A stretch of DNA of 64,000 nt from Lucinisca nassula (Eukaryota; Mollusca; Bivalvia; Lucinida; Lucinidae): the NCBI GenBank assembly GCA_963580285.1, contig CAUZLF010000752.1, positions 62,001-126,000 of the forward strand, given 5' to 3'. Position 1 is the first letter of the stretch; every line of letters begins with the position of its first letter. Below the pieces are notes generated by a model. That model searched no databases, was not told the DNA's origin, and worked only from the letters and a program-made list of their open reading frames with translations. Shown one piece after another: positions 1-9,796 of the stretch. The position numbers and the translations under genes are program-made.

Positions 1-66
1 GGTCAGTTTCAGCTCTGCGTGGAAGCACCATTAAGCCTTTCTATTTCTTCAAACCCCGATGGACGG
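1..66 (-). repeat. SINE-like element fragment (family A, inverted)
   Basis: The reverse complement matches the opening of the element at 46947-47251: the block reading 'catcgggg', 'cttgaagaaata', then 'tgcttccacgcagagctgaa'. Only about 65 bases are present, and the window edge may cut it. The identity comes from internal comparison only. Confidence 0.5.
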
Positions 67-227
67 GGCGTATTTATTTCATAGAGTGAAGCGCAGAAAA
101 ATATATTTCATGACTGGCAAAGCCACCTATTCATCCACTGACAGAATATTAAGTTCGGGGATATAATGATCATCGTCTGTCCATCCGTACGCCCGCCTGT
201 CCGCCCATCCATAGACAAAACCTTAAG

Positions 228-372
228 ATGGCCACAACTTCAATTACTGTTGAGACATATTGATGTTTCTTGTGAACGAAGTGGAGCAGACGTACCATGC
301 GGAAGAACCACGACTCTAACTGACATGATATTTGAGTTATCTCCTCTGTCAATATAACATTTTGATCGCCTT
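228..372 (-). repeat. Single copy of the ~157-bp repeat found at 50-51.7 kb
   Basis: Read on the minus strand this matches the monomer of the 157-bp tandem repeat at 50131-51705. It has the same order of words: 'gagataactcaaata', 'gtggttctt', 'catcaatatgtctca', 'gtggccat'. It is a lone degenerate copy, probably debris of the same transposon family. Short ORFs over it on both strands are incidental. Confidence 0.5.
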
Positions 373-469
373 GCGATTGCATTAATGTGAGGTCGGTTTC
401 ACCTCTGCCCGGAAGCTGAATGCCCCCCTTTGTGTAGTCCATGCATGGTACTTGTTACATTTTTTTTTA

Positions 470-810
470 CAATCCCCGCCCATCGGGGCTTGAAGAAATA
501 GATGGGCTGCATGATGCTTCCACGCAGGTAAACCGCTTTGAGGATATAAGCCTGCCCAGGCAAAGCGATGCGAGCCGGATCGTCAAATACCATAGGACCT
601 AGAGTCGTGGTTCTTGTGCAAACCGCTTAGAAGGGGGTGCGGGTCGGGTTGTCCCTGCATATAAACCCTATTGGTTTGACTGGGCGACAGGGCTTGGGAT
701 GTCATTTCATCTCAATGTCGGGTAAAATTCCAACAAAATTGGAAGCAACGCCTCGAAAATGACTTTTACAGTGTAGACGGGGACGTTGAACCTCAAATCA
801 AACAAACAAT
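470..810 (+). repeat. SINE-like element, family A, with internal deletion
   Basis: This is colinear with the fuller copy at 46947-47251. It starts at 'cccgcccatcggggcttga', passes through the 'aggatataagcctgccca' block, and ends with 'gacggggacgtt' and a CAAACAAACAA tail. The segment between the 'ccacgcag' and 'gtaaaccgctt' words is deleted here. I see no convincing tRNA-like head in this family, so 'SINE-like' is used rather than a named class. Confidence 0.6.
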
Positions 811-945
811 TGTTTTTGTTTGATTCGGGATTTAACGTCCCCGTCAACACTATGAAGGTTATTTTAGACGGTGCTTCCAATTTTGTTGGATTTTACCCGA
901 CATTGAGGTGAAATGACATCTCAAGCCCTGCCGTCCAAACGAACG
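811..945 (-). repeat. SINE-like family A 3' end, tail-to-tail with the preceding copy
   Basis: The reverse complement repeats the 3' half of the previous element, with 'cagggcttgagatgtcatt' at its left and the GGGACGTTAAA core and CAAACAAAAA tail at its right. The two copies meet tail to tail at about 811. This gives an imperfect inverted repeat with arms of roughly 130 bp. Confidence 0.6.
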
Positions 946-2573
946 AATATGGTAAATGCAGTATAGCTTTTACAAAACTCTAGCTCTACGATGAGCTCAT
1001 ATTATACTGTCTAAAGTTATATTCCAGAAATATGTTTTATACAATTTACTGTCTTTGGCAATATTTTAATTGCCAGTCTGCACCCAGGATCCTGCCGACA
1101 GAAGTATGAAATGTCAAAGTTGTAAATGCTGCAATTTTGACAAAAAGTGCTTTTTCATCTTTAAAATGGCACATGTGCAAATTGCTTGTAACATCATATC
1201 AAATGGAATGCTTGAAAACTGTTGGAGACGTTATGCAGACAACTTTCCGACACTTTATAGAAGACTAACTGAAAAGTAACCCCAACATTTTGCTAACGAC
1301 GGGGCAAGTTTTTTTTAGATCATCAGAGCCGAATGCTCTAGGCGAGCTTATAGGATAAGCAGTGGTCTATCGTGGTCGAGAGTTTGCTGATGTATAGTCT
1401 GTATAGCATGTACAAATATGACAGCAAATATGGGCTTGTACAAATGTGATAGCTGTTTTATGTCAGAGCTCTGCCCGTTGGCCTCTTTTTTATGTGAAAG
1501 CTTTGACTTATTATGGGCTTGTTGTTGCATATCTGCATTGTCGTGCAGAAATCGGACCACACTCACCTTGTCGTTGGTGTCGCATAAAAAATCGTTTGAT
1601 CATCTGAACAGCCTACCAGTGACTCCATAGTATACCACTGGCCCTGTGGTCTAATCAAATAAAATGTCTGATCGACATGGTTCCAAATAAGACATATAGC
1701 ATTCTCAACAAGCGAAACCACAAGCGGGAGACCACAAATAAATAAATAAATAGATACACATTATAAATAACTTCTGTTAAAGTTGGGCTAATGGCAGGAG
1801 TTTTTTTTTTTTGTTGTTTTTTTTTTTTTGTTTTTTTTTTTTTTTTTTTTGCCTCTTTTCTCTTTTGCCAGAAAAGAGGAGATGTTGTGATACATCAATA
1901 CAGTATGAGTTAGTAGGGTGGAGATGGGGAAAAATGTGCCAGTAAGCGAAAGACTTAAGCATATTCAGAATATCACCTGACAAGTGACCGTTCAAACTAA
2001 TCGCAATTGACCTGTACAATCCCAATACTTACAAAAGCAAGTGACCTGAACAGCGTTTCCTTTCCCCTGTGTCATACTTTTAACAGTCCTTCGGTCTGAT
2101 TTAGATTTTTGAAGATGTCTTTGATTTGTATTCAATCAGTGATAATATTAGAAGACTAAAATGCTAAATAACAAAGGAAATGCTTCTTTACACACGTTTT
2201 ATGCATATTTACACTTGTGTCAACCGGTTACTGCATAACGATAAACAAAGTGATCAACAATCTAGCTCTTCTAATGCCATCCAGAAAATAACATATGTCT
2301 GTGGTTGGAATATGATAAAAACATCCATCTAACCAGCAAGATATATATATCGCATGTAGGCGTTATGTTCACAGAACAAAAATGAAATTACTTACCGTGT
2401 CGGCGAAAATATCATACCGCAAGTGACTGATCGTCCACTGTACAAATCGCAAGTGATGTTCAATCGCAAATGGCCGTTCACTTCCGCTCCCATACTGTGT
2501 TATTGATGGCTAAATGATTAACAAACGGGAAATGTGAACTAGTGCTGTAATGACTCTTATTGTCTGATGCCTG
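946..2573. other. No gene recognised; low-complexity tracts
   Basis: AT-rich intergenic sequence. It holds an (AAAT)n tract near 1738-1752 and a T-run block with single Gs at 1801-1850. The last 550 bases contain several scattered 'gcaagtgac'-like words that could belong to the 5' leader of the following retrotransposon ORF. Short ORFs here show no recognisable motif. Confidence 0.4.
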
Positions 2574-3779
2574 ATGCCTCGGTGTAAACGTAATAAATCT
2601 TCACCACTGGTAGAGTCTTCACCGAAGAAAACTAAGCCTTATACATCACCAAAGCCGGCTCAGTTGAATTTAGAACCAAGAACTCATAACGATTCAGACT
2701 CAGAAACCTCACTTAAGACTGTTTGTGAAGTAGAGTCACCATTAGAGTCTGAATCCAACTGCGAATCTGAGAGCGAATCTGGGTCTCGTTCACCATCAGA
2801 GTCTCCGAGTAATAACCGTGTTGATTCTACTCGACCTGATCCCACAATGCATTCTCCTAGCTTAACACAACCTCCATCTCAGTCTTTGTTGGGGAATCCG
2901 AACCAGAATCCGGAAACGCCTTCAAATCCAGATCTAAACGTCAACATGCAAGGGGGTGTTAACGCGCCGCCGCAGTTCATCAACCCTATGATGTTTCCTG
3001 GGTCGGCCGTGAATATGGGAATGATGGGATTGCCTCAGAGTACCATGCCACCAATGCCGGGTCTCTCCGATCAGGACGTCATCAGGATCGCTGCACTCAT
3101 CAAACAGATGCTGCAACAGGAAATTGACCAGATTGTCAGTATCAAAGTTGAGGCAGCCACTCAAAGTTTAAGAGCTGAAATGACAGGCCTTCAGAATCGG
3201 TGCATGCATCTAGAGGAAGAAGTCAGGCAGTTGACAGTAAAAAATGATGACATTGAGCAATACTCGCGTAGGATGTGCTTACGTATAGCTGGTCTTAAAG
3301 AGTTTGAAAATGAGGATGTGACTGCTCGAGTTCTTGACTTCGCAAAAAATGTGAATGTGAACATTTCAGTAGATGATATAGATCGGGCACACAGGGTAGG
3401 TAGAAGGTCTGACACAAATAATGATGACGAGGAAGAACAAAGCGTGGGCCCTACCTCCCCCAAGAGTCGCGAAAGCATCGTCAAATTTACGAACAGCTCT
3501 GCGCGTCTTAAGCTCCTCAAAGGGCGTGCTAAACTACGTACAGACAAAGTCAGGAATGTTTTTATAAACGAGGACTTAACCCCTAGTAGAAAACAACTGG
3601 CCTTCGAGTGCAGAAAACTTAAGAGAAATAAAAAATCTAAAATTACGAAAACATGGGTGTACGCTGGATATCCACATATTCTTGATGACAGTGGAAAAAA
3701 ACTAAAAGTCACATGTATATCGGACCTTGATGTTTACCAAGTGGACGTACCAGAACCCCCACAATCTATGAATGCATAG
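2574..3779 (+). CDS. Non-LTR retrotransposon ORF1-type protein (coiled coil plus RRM-like domain), intact
   Basis: A 401-residue uninterrupted ORF. Residues 1-120 are Ser/Glu/Pro-rich with basic patches and look disordered. Residues 125-165 are Met/Pro-rich. Residues 166-230 form a heptad-like coiled coil. Residues 231-275 ('RRMCLRIAGL' to 'DRAHRVG') and 300-372 ('ESIVKF', 'NVFINEDLT', 'WVYAGYPHI') fit the split RRM-like domain typical of L1/CR1-like ORF1 RNA-binding proteins of invertebrates. No CCHC zinc knuckle is visible. Proteins of this family bind element RNA as multimers and chaperone nucleic acid during retrotransposition. The ATG at 2574 is the first in frame and precedes the acidic region. 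An ORF2 fragment follows at 4151 on the same strand, but a MITE lies between them, so they may or may not belong to one element. The family assignment is inferred from motif order. Confidence 0.7.
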   Translation: MPRCKRNKSSPLVESSPKKTKPYTSPKPAQLNLEPRTHNDSDSETSLKTVCEVESPLESESNCESESESGSRSPSESPSNNRVDSTRPDPTMHSPSLTQPPSQSLLGNPNQNPETPSNPDLNVNMQGGVNAPPQFINPMMFPGSAVNMGMMGLPQSTMPPMPGLSDQDVIRIAALIKQMLQQEIDQIVSIKVEAATQSLRAEMTGLQNRCMHLEEEVRQLTVKNDDIEQYSRRMCLRIAGLKEFENEDVTARVLDFAKNVNVNISVDDIDRAHRVGRRSDTNNDDEEEQSVGPTSPKSRESIVKFTNSSARLKLLKGRAKLRTDKVRNVFINEDLTPSRKQLAFECRKLKRNKKSKITKTWVYAGYPHILDDSGKKLKVTCISDLDVYQVDVPEPPQSMNA

Positions 3780-3800
3780 TTGCATGTGCATGTAATTCTG

Positions 3801-4040
3801 CACTACGAAGGCAAGCCTAAACAAATACATTTTTACCACCGAAAAATGAAAAATTTCAGATGAAAAATTTCGATATTTTTCTTGTTTCTGCCCGAAACAT
3901 GGATTGTGGATGCTCGTTAGAACCGCCTCTGACGGTTATCCGCGGACTGTGTTTTTGGGCGGAGATGTGAGGAATGATGTGTATCCCTGCAAGCCCCAGT
4001 AAAGACGGGGTTTAAGGGGGTCAAATTTGCATGGACATGT
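3801..4040 (-). mobile_element. Palindromic MITE (family P), decayed
   Basis: This resembles the intact copies at 60908-61184 and 61315-61544. It shows 'cactacgaaggcaagccta' (degraded terminus), 'gaaaaatgaaaaattt', 'ttgtttctgcccgaaacat', 'gctcgttagaaccgcctc', and then the opposite end with 'ggggtttaagggggtcaaa'. The right half of the central palindrome has diverged. It begins 22 bases after the ORF1 stop codon. Confidence 0.6.
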
Positions 4041-4150
4041 AACTATTATTCATAAATGCGTTATTATGTTGAAAATACTTTAATGCTGCTCTCATAACTC
4101 GGTGTCGATGCAACACCGATTCAACGCTGATCGATGTTGTTTCGACAGTT

Positions 4151-5857
4151 GTGTACTTTGAACCTAGCCAGAAGAAAGATAGGCAAGGTATCCCACCCCT
4201 TAATAAAAGAGGAGGGAACGGGGTCGCTGAATCGGACTCTGAAAGGGCAGAGGAATCGGTTGGTCAATTCAATGATGCATTTAATAAAACTGAGTTCAAC
4301 GAGGTTCCATTGACTGGAAGATCGGCCCCTTTCATGGAAAATATTGTTGTATCCTCTGCGGGAGTGATCAAATTACTTAAAGGCTTGAACCCTTCTAAAG
4401 CTTTAGGGCCTGATGAGCTTCATCCTAGAGTCCTGAAGGAACTAGCAAACGAGTTAGGTCCAGTTTTTGCTCATCTTTTCCAACAATCGCTCGATACGGG
4501 TGAAATTCCCAAAGAATGGCTCCTAGCGAACATCTGTCCACTTTTCAAAAAAGGGGACAGGGCTCTTGCTCGTAATTATCGCCCGGTGTCACTGACCTGT
4601 GTTCTATGTAAATTGCTTGAACACATAGTCTGCTCAAACATCATGGCCCACTTGGATGAACATAAACTTTTGTCAGACAGACAACATGCATTTAGGAAAA
4701 GGCATAGTTGCGAAACTCAGTTGAGCACGGTTATTAATGATTGGGCAAAAATCCTGGACAAAGGGGGGCAGGTGGACACATTTATTCTGGACTTTGAGAA
4801 GGCCTTTGACACCCCTCCTCATGAACTACTTAAATCCAAATTATTTGGTTATGGAATTGGTGGGAAGACTCTTAAATGGATAGATTCCTTCCTTTGCTAC
4901 AGAAAACAGCGTGTTGTTGTTAATGGTGAATCTTCAGTATGGGCGCCAGTTTTGTCTGGAGTCCCACAAGGGACCGTTCTTGGTCCTCTATTGTTCTCCC
5001 TGTACATCAATGATATTTCCACTGATATAGACTCAGAAATAAGACTGTTCGCAGATGACTGTGTTTGTTACCGGGAAATTAGAGATACAGATGACTCACT
5101 GAAACTTCAGGCTGACATAGATAGATTAGGATGTTGGGCCAGAAAATGAGGCATGAGATTTCAACCAGTTAAATGCAATATTATGCAGATAACAAGGAAG
5201 AGATCTAATAAAGTTGAGGCTTCTTACACCTTAGAGGGAACGGTCCTCGAAAATGTGAATTCCATTAAATACCTTGGTGTGACAATCACTCACGATTTGA
5301 GATGGAATACACACATTAGCAATATGTGTACAAAGGCGAATAGAACACTTGGTTTCCTGAGGCGAAATCTTCATCAGTGTCCTCAGGATGTGAAAGAAAC
5401 AGCATACAGGGGACTTGTTCGCCCAATCTTGGAATATGGTAGTTGCATCTGGGACCCAAGCGGAGTGGTCCTAAATGAAGAAATTGAAAAAGCTGCTAGA
5501 TTTGTAACTGGAAATTATTGCTTTGAAACTGGGAGCATGACTGGAATTCTAGGAAAATTAAGATGGGAGTCTCTAAAGAAAAGGAGAAGAGACAGTAGGC
5601 TCATACTCTTATACAAAGGTCTAAAGGGTGCTGCCAGCATTCCAACAGATGACCTTGTTCCCCCAGCTAGGCATTGTAGAAAACACCATTCAATGACGTT
5701 TCAGACCCTTACTGCAATAACGGATATTTATAAAGAATCGTTTTTCCCCCGAACCATTAGAGATTGGAATGCCCTTCCCGATTCTATTATTTTGACGGCT
5801 GAAGGTGCTGAGGATTGTGTAGCTAAGTTTACATCTTTGGTTAGAGCTAGGGACTAA
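4151..5857 (+). pseudogene. Non-LTR retrotransposon ORF2 fragment: reverse transcriptase with one in-frame stop, 5'-truncated
   Basis: Residues 1-332 (4151-5149) carry a non-LTR reverse transcriptase domain: 'ALGPDELHPRVLKEL' near residue 84, 'NYRPVSLT' at 142, 'LDFEKAFD' at 213 with the first catalytic Asp, 'SGVPQGTVLGPLLF' at 269, and the catalytic 'FADD' at 300-303. Translation then meets TGA at 5147-5149. The same frame resumes at once and runs to 5857 through the usual thumb and C-terminal region ('SIKYLGVTI', 'RPILEYGSCIWDP'). Trp is commonly found at the stop position, so a TGG-to-TGA change explains it. The apurinic-like endonuclease domain that normally precedes RT is absent, and the ORF begins in the EN-RT linker. 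With the (ATTCTG)3 tail at 5914, this fits a 5'-truncated target-primed insertion. Jockey/CR1-like is likely; the exact clade is not determined. Confidence 0.85.
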
Positions 5858-5913
5858 CTTCCCATATCACAGGTCCTGGTGTATGAATGTCATTTGACGT
5901 GTCACCAGTAACA

Positions 5914-5931
5914 ATTCTGATTCTGATTCTG
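5914..5931 (+). repeat. (ATTCTG)3 3' tail of the retrotransposon
   Basis: Three perfect ATTCTG units lie 57 bases after the ORF2 stop codon. Short tandem 3' tails of this kind are usual for CR1/RTE/Jockey-type elements. The bases TGAACCT follow, and the same 7-mer occurs at the start of the truncated ORF (about 4158). It is a possible but weak target-site duplication. Confidence 0.6.
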
Positions 5932-5939
5932 AACCTGTT

Positions 5940-5993
5940 CATGACCTTTACAGTGTTGACGGGGACGTTAAAACCTCAAACCAAACAAACAAA
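5940..5993 (+). repeat. SINE-like family A tail fragment
   Basis: This is only the 3' end of the family: 'acctttacagtgttgacggg', 'gacgtta', then a CAAACAAACAAA tail. It lies directly after the retrotransposon tail. Confidence 0.6.
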
Positions 5994-7529
5994 ATATCGC
6001 CATGGCGAAATATTGACAATATTATGTTAATGTCGAACATTTAATCAAAATACATAACTTGTTAGAGTAACATGTCTGTCTGTTTGTCCTCACTTGCTGT
6101 TTTATTTGGAATCACATTATGCACAAAACCTATAGTGTGCACCTGGCTTTGCAACGTCAATTCGACGTCATAGTCTAGTGACTTAACTTTCAGCAGTACT
6201 ACTGCAGTCATGAGTTGTTATTTGATTTGTTTGGATTTCCCACCACATAACTGTATAGTTCACCAACAAATAGCTGGCAGTGACGTAGCTGACTATTTGA
6301 GTTATTTTACCGTTAGCCCCATAAGCCTTGCACTGTTCAGAACAAAAACAAGCCGTGACGTCACTGTCAGCTATTGCTCGACGGATAGTATATCTATGAA
6401 TAGATCTTTTATGATACATGTGGTGGGAATAACAGATAGTGATGACGCTGATCAAACTGTTACTCTTAGGAGCGGTCTGGTCTGGGTCTGGACTGTTTGC
6501 CTAGACACAGCTGCACAAGTACCTGGTTTTTTTTTTTACGGTACCAAATCTACACAAGCCAAATTAGTGAGATGTCGCGAGAAAACCCTCTTCACAATAA
6601 AGGCGGACAGCAGGGGCGCCTATCGGAGAAGCCTGGTAGGTGCATTTGTTGCCCGCTGCTTGATTAATGGGCTGGTGTATCCCGATTATGGGATCGCTGT
6701 TCTTGCATGCATTACCGTGGGAGGAGGGCTCGCTGCGATTTCCCAAGCTCCTCAATTGTGGTCATGCATGTGACGTTGTCACGTAAGGTTTTATTACCAT
6801 ATTCTCCCTAGGAGTTCCAACAATTTGCGAACGTTACTTGTATATATTAGCTGCGGTGCAGACCCTGATTGGATGGCTCCCTCAGTAGTCTTATCTGGGT
6901 CGGCACTGTTTGCCCAGGCTTTTTGTACGAAGTCTTTGGAGGAAAGTGTTGTGTTGCCACTCACAAAGACAAGATAAGGTGAAGAAGTGTGTACTTCATG
7001 AATGCCGAAGGCACGGATGACCGATACATTTATTTATTTATTTTTATGTACTTTTTTTTTCACTACGCGAGATGAAATGAGGGTCATATTCACGATAAGA
7101 ATTTGAATTTTCTTTTTATTATATCCATACTGCTAAGGCGCCACGACGTTATGTCAGTTGTGTTTTTCAATGACGTGATGAAATGTCGCTTTGTCAGAAT
7201 ATTACTTCAGTAAACTTTTATTGTTTTTGCATTTTGAATACAATGTTCTTCTATTTTAGCTGAAAATAGAAAATGTAGCCCCCAAATGTTATATTTCACT
7301 TCTTTGAACAGTCAAATACAAGTTTTTATTTTTTCAATAGTGAGAGTAACACAATTTGGACATATGCATTATATTCCACTAGTATTTCTTTATAATTCAC
7401 AATTTCTATATAATGAAACCCTAGGCAATCATCATTCTTGCATCTGCCACGAATCGAGTGTGTAAAAGGGACTTGGGTATGGCATATTTAAGATGATATT
7501 TCTATTCTTTATTTATTTTTGTATTTGTT
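5994..7529. other. No gene recognised
   Basis: AT-rich sequence with two small fragments that recall the TTAA hairpin MITE family ('tctgggtctggactgtttgc' near 6480 and 'tctgggtcggcactgtttgc' near 6893). A 187-codon ORF at 6210-6773 overlaps an ORF on the opposite strand. It has no recognisable domain, so I do not call it a gene. Confidence 0.4.
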
Positions 7530-7610
7530 TTCTTATTTCTGCTCCGAAGTATGTATTGGTGGTGCTCGTGGCAAGTACCCACGGTGTATTTGGAGCGGAA
7601 ATAAGAAAGA
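7530..7610. mobile_element. Core fragment of the palindromic MITE family P
   Basis: Two arms, 'tcttatttctgctccgaa' and its near reverse complement 'gagcggaaataaga', enclose a decayed centre with 'gctcgtgg...cacggtg'. Only the inner hairpin remains. The outer CACG termini are missing. Confidence 0.5.
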
Positions 7611-7734
7611 TAATGTACGCTCTTGAAAAGCCAACCATTACCTAACGATAATAATAATTATAAAAAAAAAATGAAAAATTTGGCTAAGTATATTAAAAGA
7701 AACTCTTTATTTAATTATTGCAATTATTATAGAA

Positions 7735-7884
7735 GTCTCCGTGGTGTGGTGGTTGCGTTGCTCGCCTTGTGGACCAGGTGTCGCAGGTTCGGTCCCGGGC
7801 TTCTCCTGACTTTCGGAAGAGTCTTTGAGCCGAGGTCCCGTCTCCGTTGGTGGAACACGGAGCTTGAGCACTCACTCACTCATT
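7735..7884 (+). mobile_element. tRNA-headed SINE (family B), CACTCACTCA tail
   Basis: The head reads like a tRNA: an A-box-like 'tggtgtggtggttgcg' and a B-box-like 'ggttcggtccc' about 40 bases later, followed by 'gggcttctcctgactttcgg'. The body is short and ends in a CTCACTCACTCATT tail. A second, 5'-truncated copy lies inverted at 49446-49577. It is expected to be transcribed by RNA polymerase III from internal boxes and is not a functional tRNA gene. Confidence 0.65.
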
Positions 7885-7896
7885 GCAAACTGTGAA

Positions 7897-8161
7897 CATT
7901 ACGAGGGCGCGCCTATGCAATTACAATGTAACCTTTATCACCGAAAAAAAGAGAAAAATTGTGATATTTTTTTCTCTGCTTGGAATATGGATTGCGGGTG
8001 CTCGTTAGAATAGCCTCATTGAGGCGGTTCTAGCGAGCAATCGCGGTTTGTGTTTTGGGGCGGGAATAAGAACAATAAGGTTTACCCCTTTGAACCACAG
8101 TTTTACTATATAAAGGTGGGGTACAAAGGGTTCAAAATTGTATAGGTGCGTTTTCGTGATG
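7897..8161 (-). mobile_element. Palindromic MITE (family P), near full length
   Basis: The termini 'cattacgagggcgcgcctat' and 'aggtgcgttttcgtgatg' are imperfect inverted repeats. Inside are the family words 'atcaccgaaaaaaa', 'gctcgttagaatagcctc', the central 'tgaggcggttctag', and 'ttgaaccacagttttactat'. The 3' edge of the preceding SINE is only 12 bases away. Confidence 0.65.
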
Positions 8162-8510
8162 ATATTTTCTTTTATTATTTTTATTAGGTACCAGATCATG
8201 ACTCTGACGCTCCGACCTTGTGTTTCGTTTCGACAAGGCGGAGACATGGAGTCATGATAATGTGAGGTACACGAATGGACTAGTGTCAATGAATGGCCTT
8301 GCTCGAGAGTAAGACCATGACTTGAACTAGATCCGAAAATTAGCACTCTTATAAATCTTAAAATTCACCATGCGACGCTAACTTCAATTTGAAGTATGTT
8401 TGAGTTTTTCTTTTCCATCTGTTGTCGTGACCAACCTAAAGGTTTCTGTTGTCTTATACAACGGCTCATACTAAATGTAACGAGTAGTCGAAACAATGTT
8501 TTACTGTGCG
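8162..8510. other. No gene; imperfect inverted repeat at 8197-8262
   Basis: The words 'atcatgactc' and 'gagtcatgat' face each other around 'ccttgt' and 'acaagg', so about 66 bases can fold into a broken hairpin. I recognise nothing else here. Confidence 0.35.
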
Positions 8511-8513
8511 TGT

Positions 8514-8752
8514 TACCCATTTGGTACCAAATGGAATCTTCCTCATTATATATAGCAGGAGTCCAATTCAAAATTTGGGGGGATGAAAGGTTGTGCTTTT
8601 CTCAAAACAAAAAAAAAAAACAAAACAAAAAAAATCGCTGAACCTCCTACAAACAGTGAAGGCCCTGATCAGGCGCCGCGTTCTGCGGCGTCTGATCTGG
8701 GTCTACACTGTTTGCCATTTACCCGTTTTGGAGTTTCCAGTACGGAATGGGT
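8514..8752 (+). mobile_element. TTAA-type hairpin MITE (family T), decayed ends
   Basis: This is colinear with the copy at 13481-13701: 'ggtaccaaatggaatcttcc', 'tatatatagcaggagtcca', the G/C hairpin 'caggcgccgcgttctgcggc', 'gtctacactgtttgcc', and a terminal 'tacggaatgggt'. TTAA is present at the right flank (8753-8756). The left flank has become TTAC. Confidence 0.65.
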
Positions 8753-9796
8753 TTAAATGAAACGCATGTGATCTGTTCATGTACTTACATCTGTATCAAG
8801 TATTCCACTAATTAAGATTCACTGTTGCCTTTGACTAAAATCTATTTTCTTTTTTCACGTTCTGTCTCATGTCTGACCTATTGATTTCATCGACAGCAGG
8901 TAATCTGTGTATCTGACTTAAACACGGTTATCTCGTGCTACTGAAGAGCCGCGGCATGGAGAAACATGTGAAACAATACTGACGGCCATAGGTGCTTATG
9001 TCTTGGCCGGGTCCACGTGACCCTCTGAAGACTTGCACAAATTTCATTTTTACCTTGTTTTACAGTATAAATTGGCAGTTTTCTTTTCTTTTCTTCTTTG
9101 GAAGTTACAATTCGGGTTGCCATGCCCCGGCTCAAATGTGCTTAACTTATATTCCGTTTATACTTGCTTAAAAGTATCGAACTGTTATTGTATCATTATT
9201 GTCAAGTCTTGGGTTGAGAGATCTTACTTATTCCAGTGGGCGTATAGCGATGGAACAACACTGGTACAGCATCGATTTGACATCGCGACGTCGATTAGAC
9301 ATTTGCTGAGCCTTGTTTCGACGCTGTATGACCGCTGTGACGGTCCAATCAAGCATGGTTCTTTTTTGTTCATGAAGCTAAACAATACTCTTTTTTATGA
9401 AATTGTTTCCAGTCTGTTATAGACAGTCAATTTCTCAATAGCTGATGTTGACATTATTAATTAAAAATATTTGTCCTTTATCCTTATTTATCTTGTTTTA
9501 CCTGTAACATTATGTTATATTTTGTACTTATTTTTGCTGTTTTTCACTTTACCATAACTTTGCTCCACGAGGAATTTTATTCTTTCTCACTTTCAATCAC
9601 GATTGGTATTACTATGGACAGGATTCAAATTAAACCGGTACTAGCATCGTCCAAATTAACACGTTGGCTAATTGACTGTATTACCTGATTTTCACTTAAA
9701 CGAAATGTTAAATCACGGACGATGCTGGTATCCGAAATATATTGTCCGCATGTTGCTGGCACTAGCCGCATCCATTGGACATTTTCTCAGGATTGA
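8753..9796. other. No gene recognised upstream of the retrotransposon ORF
   Basis: AT-rich sequence with no recognisable coding motif. The final 150 bases may be the 5' untranslated region of the 2A/endonuclease element, since no other feature intervenes. The 129-codon ORF at 9033-9422 is not convincing. Confidence 0.35.

Noticed and set aside
4151..5857. Two separate genes split at 5149/5153
   Set aside because: Both parts are in one frame and together form a single continuous RT plus C-terminal region; the break is one TGA codon.
6210..6773. 187-codon ORF
   Set aside because: It overlaps an opposite-strand ORF over a fragment-rich region and has no domain, no homologous neighbour and no coding-like composition that I can see.
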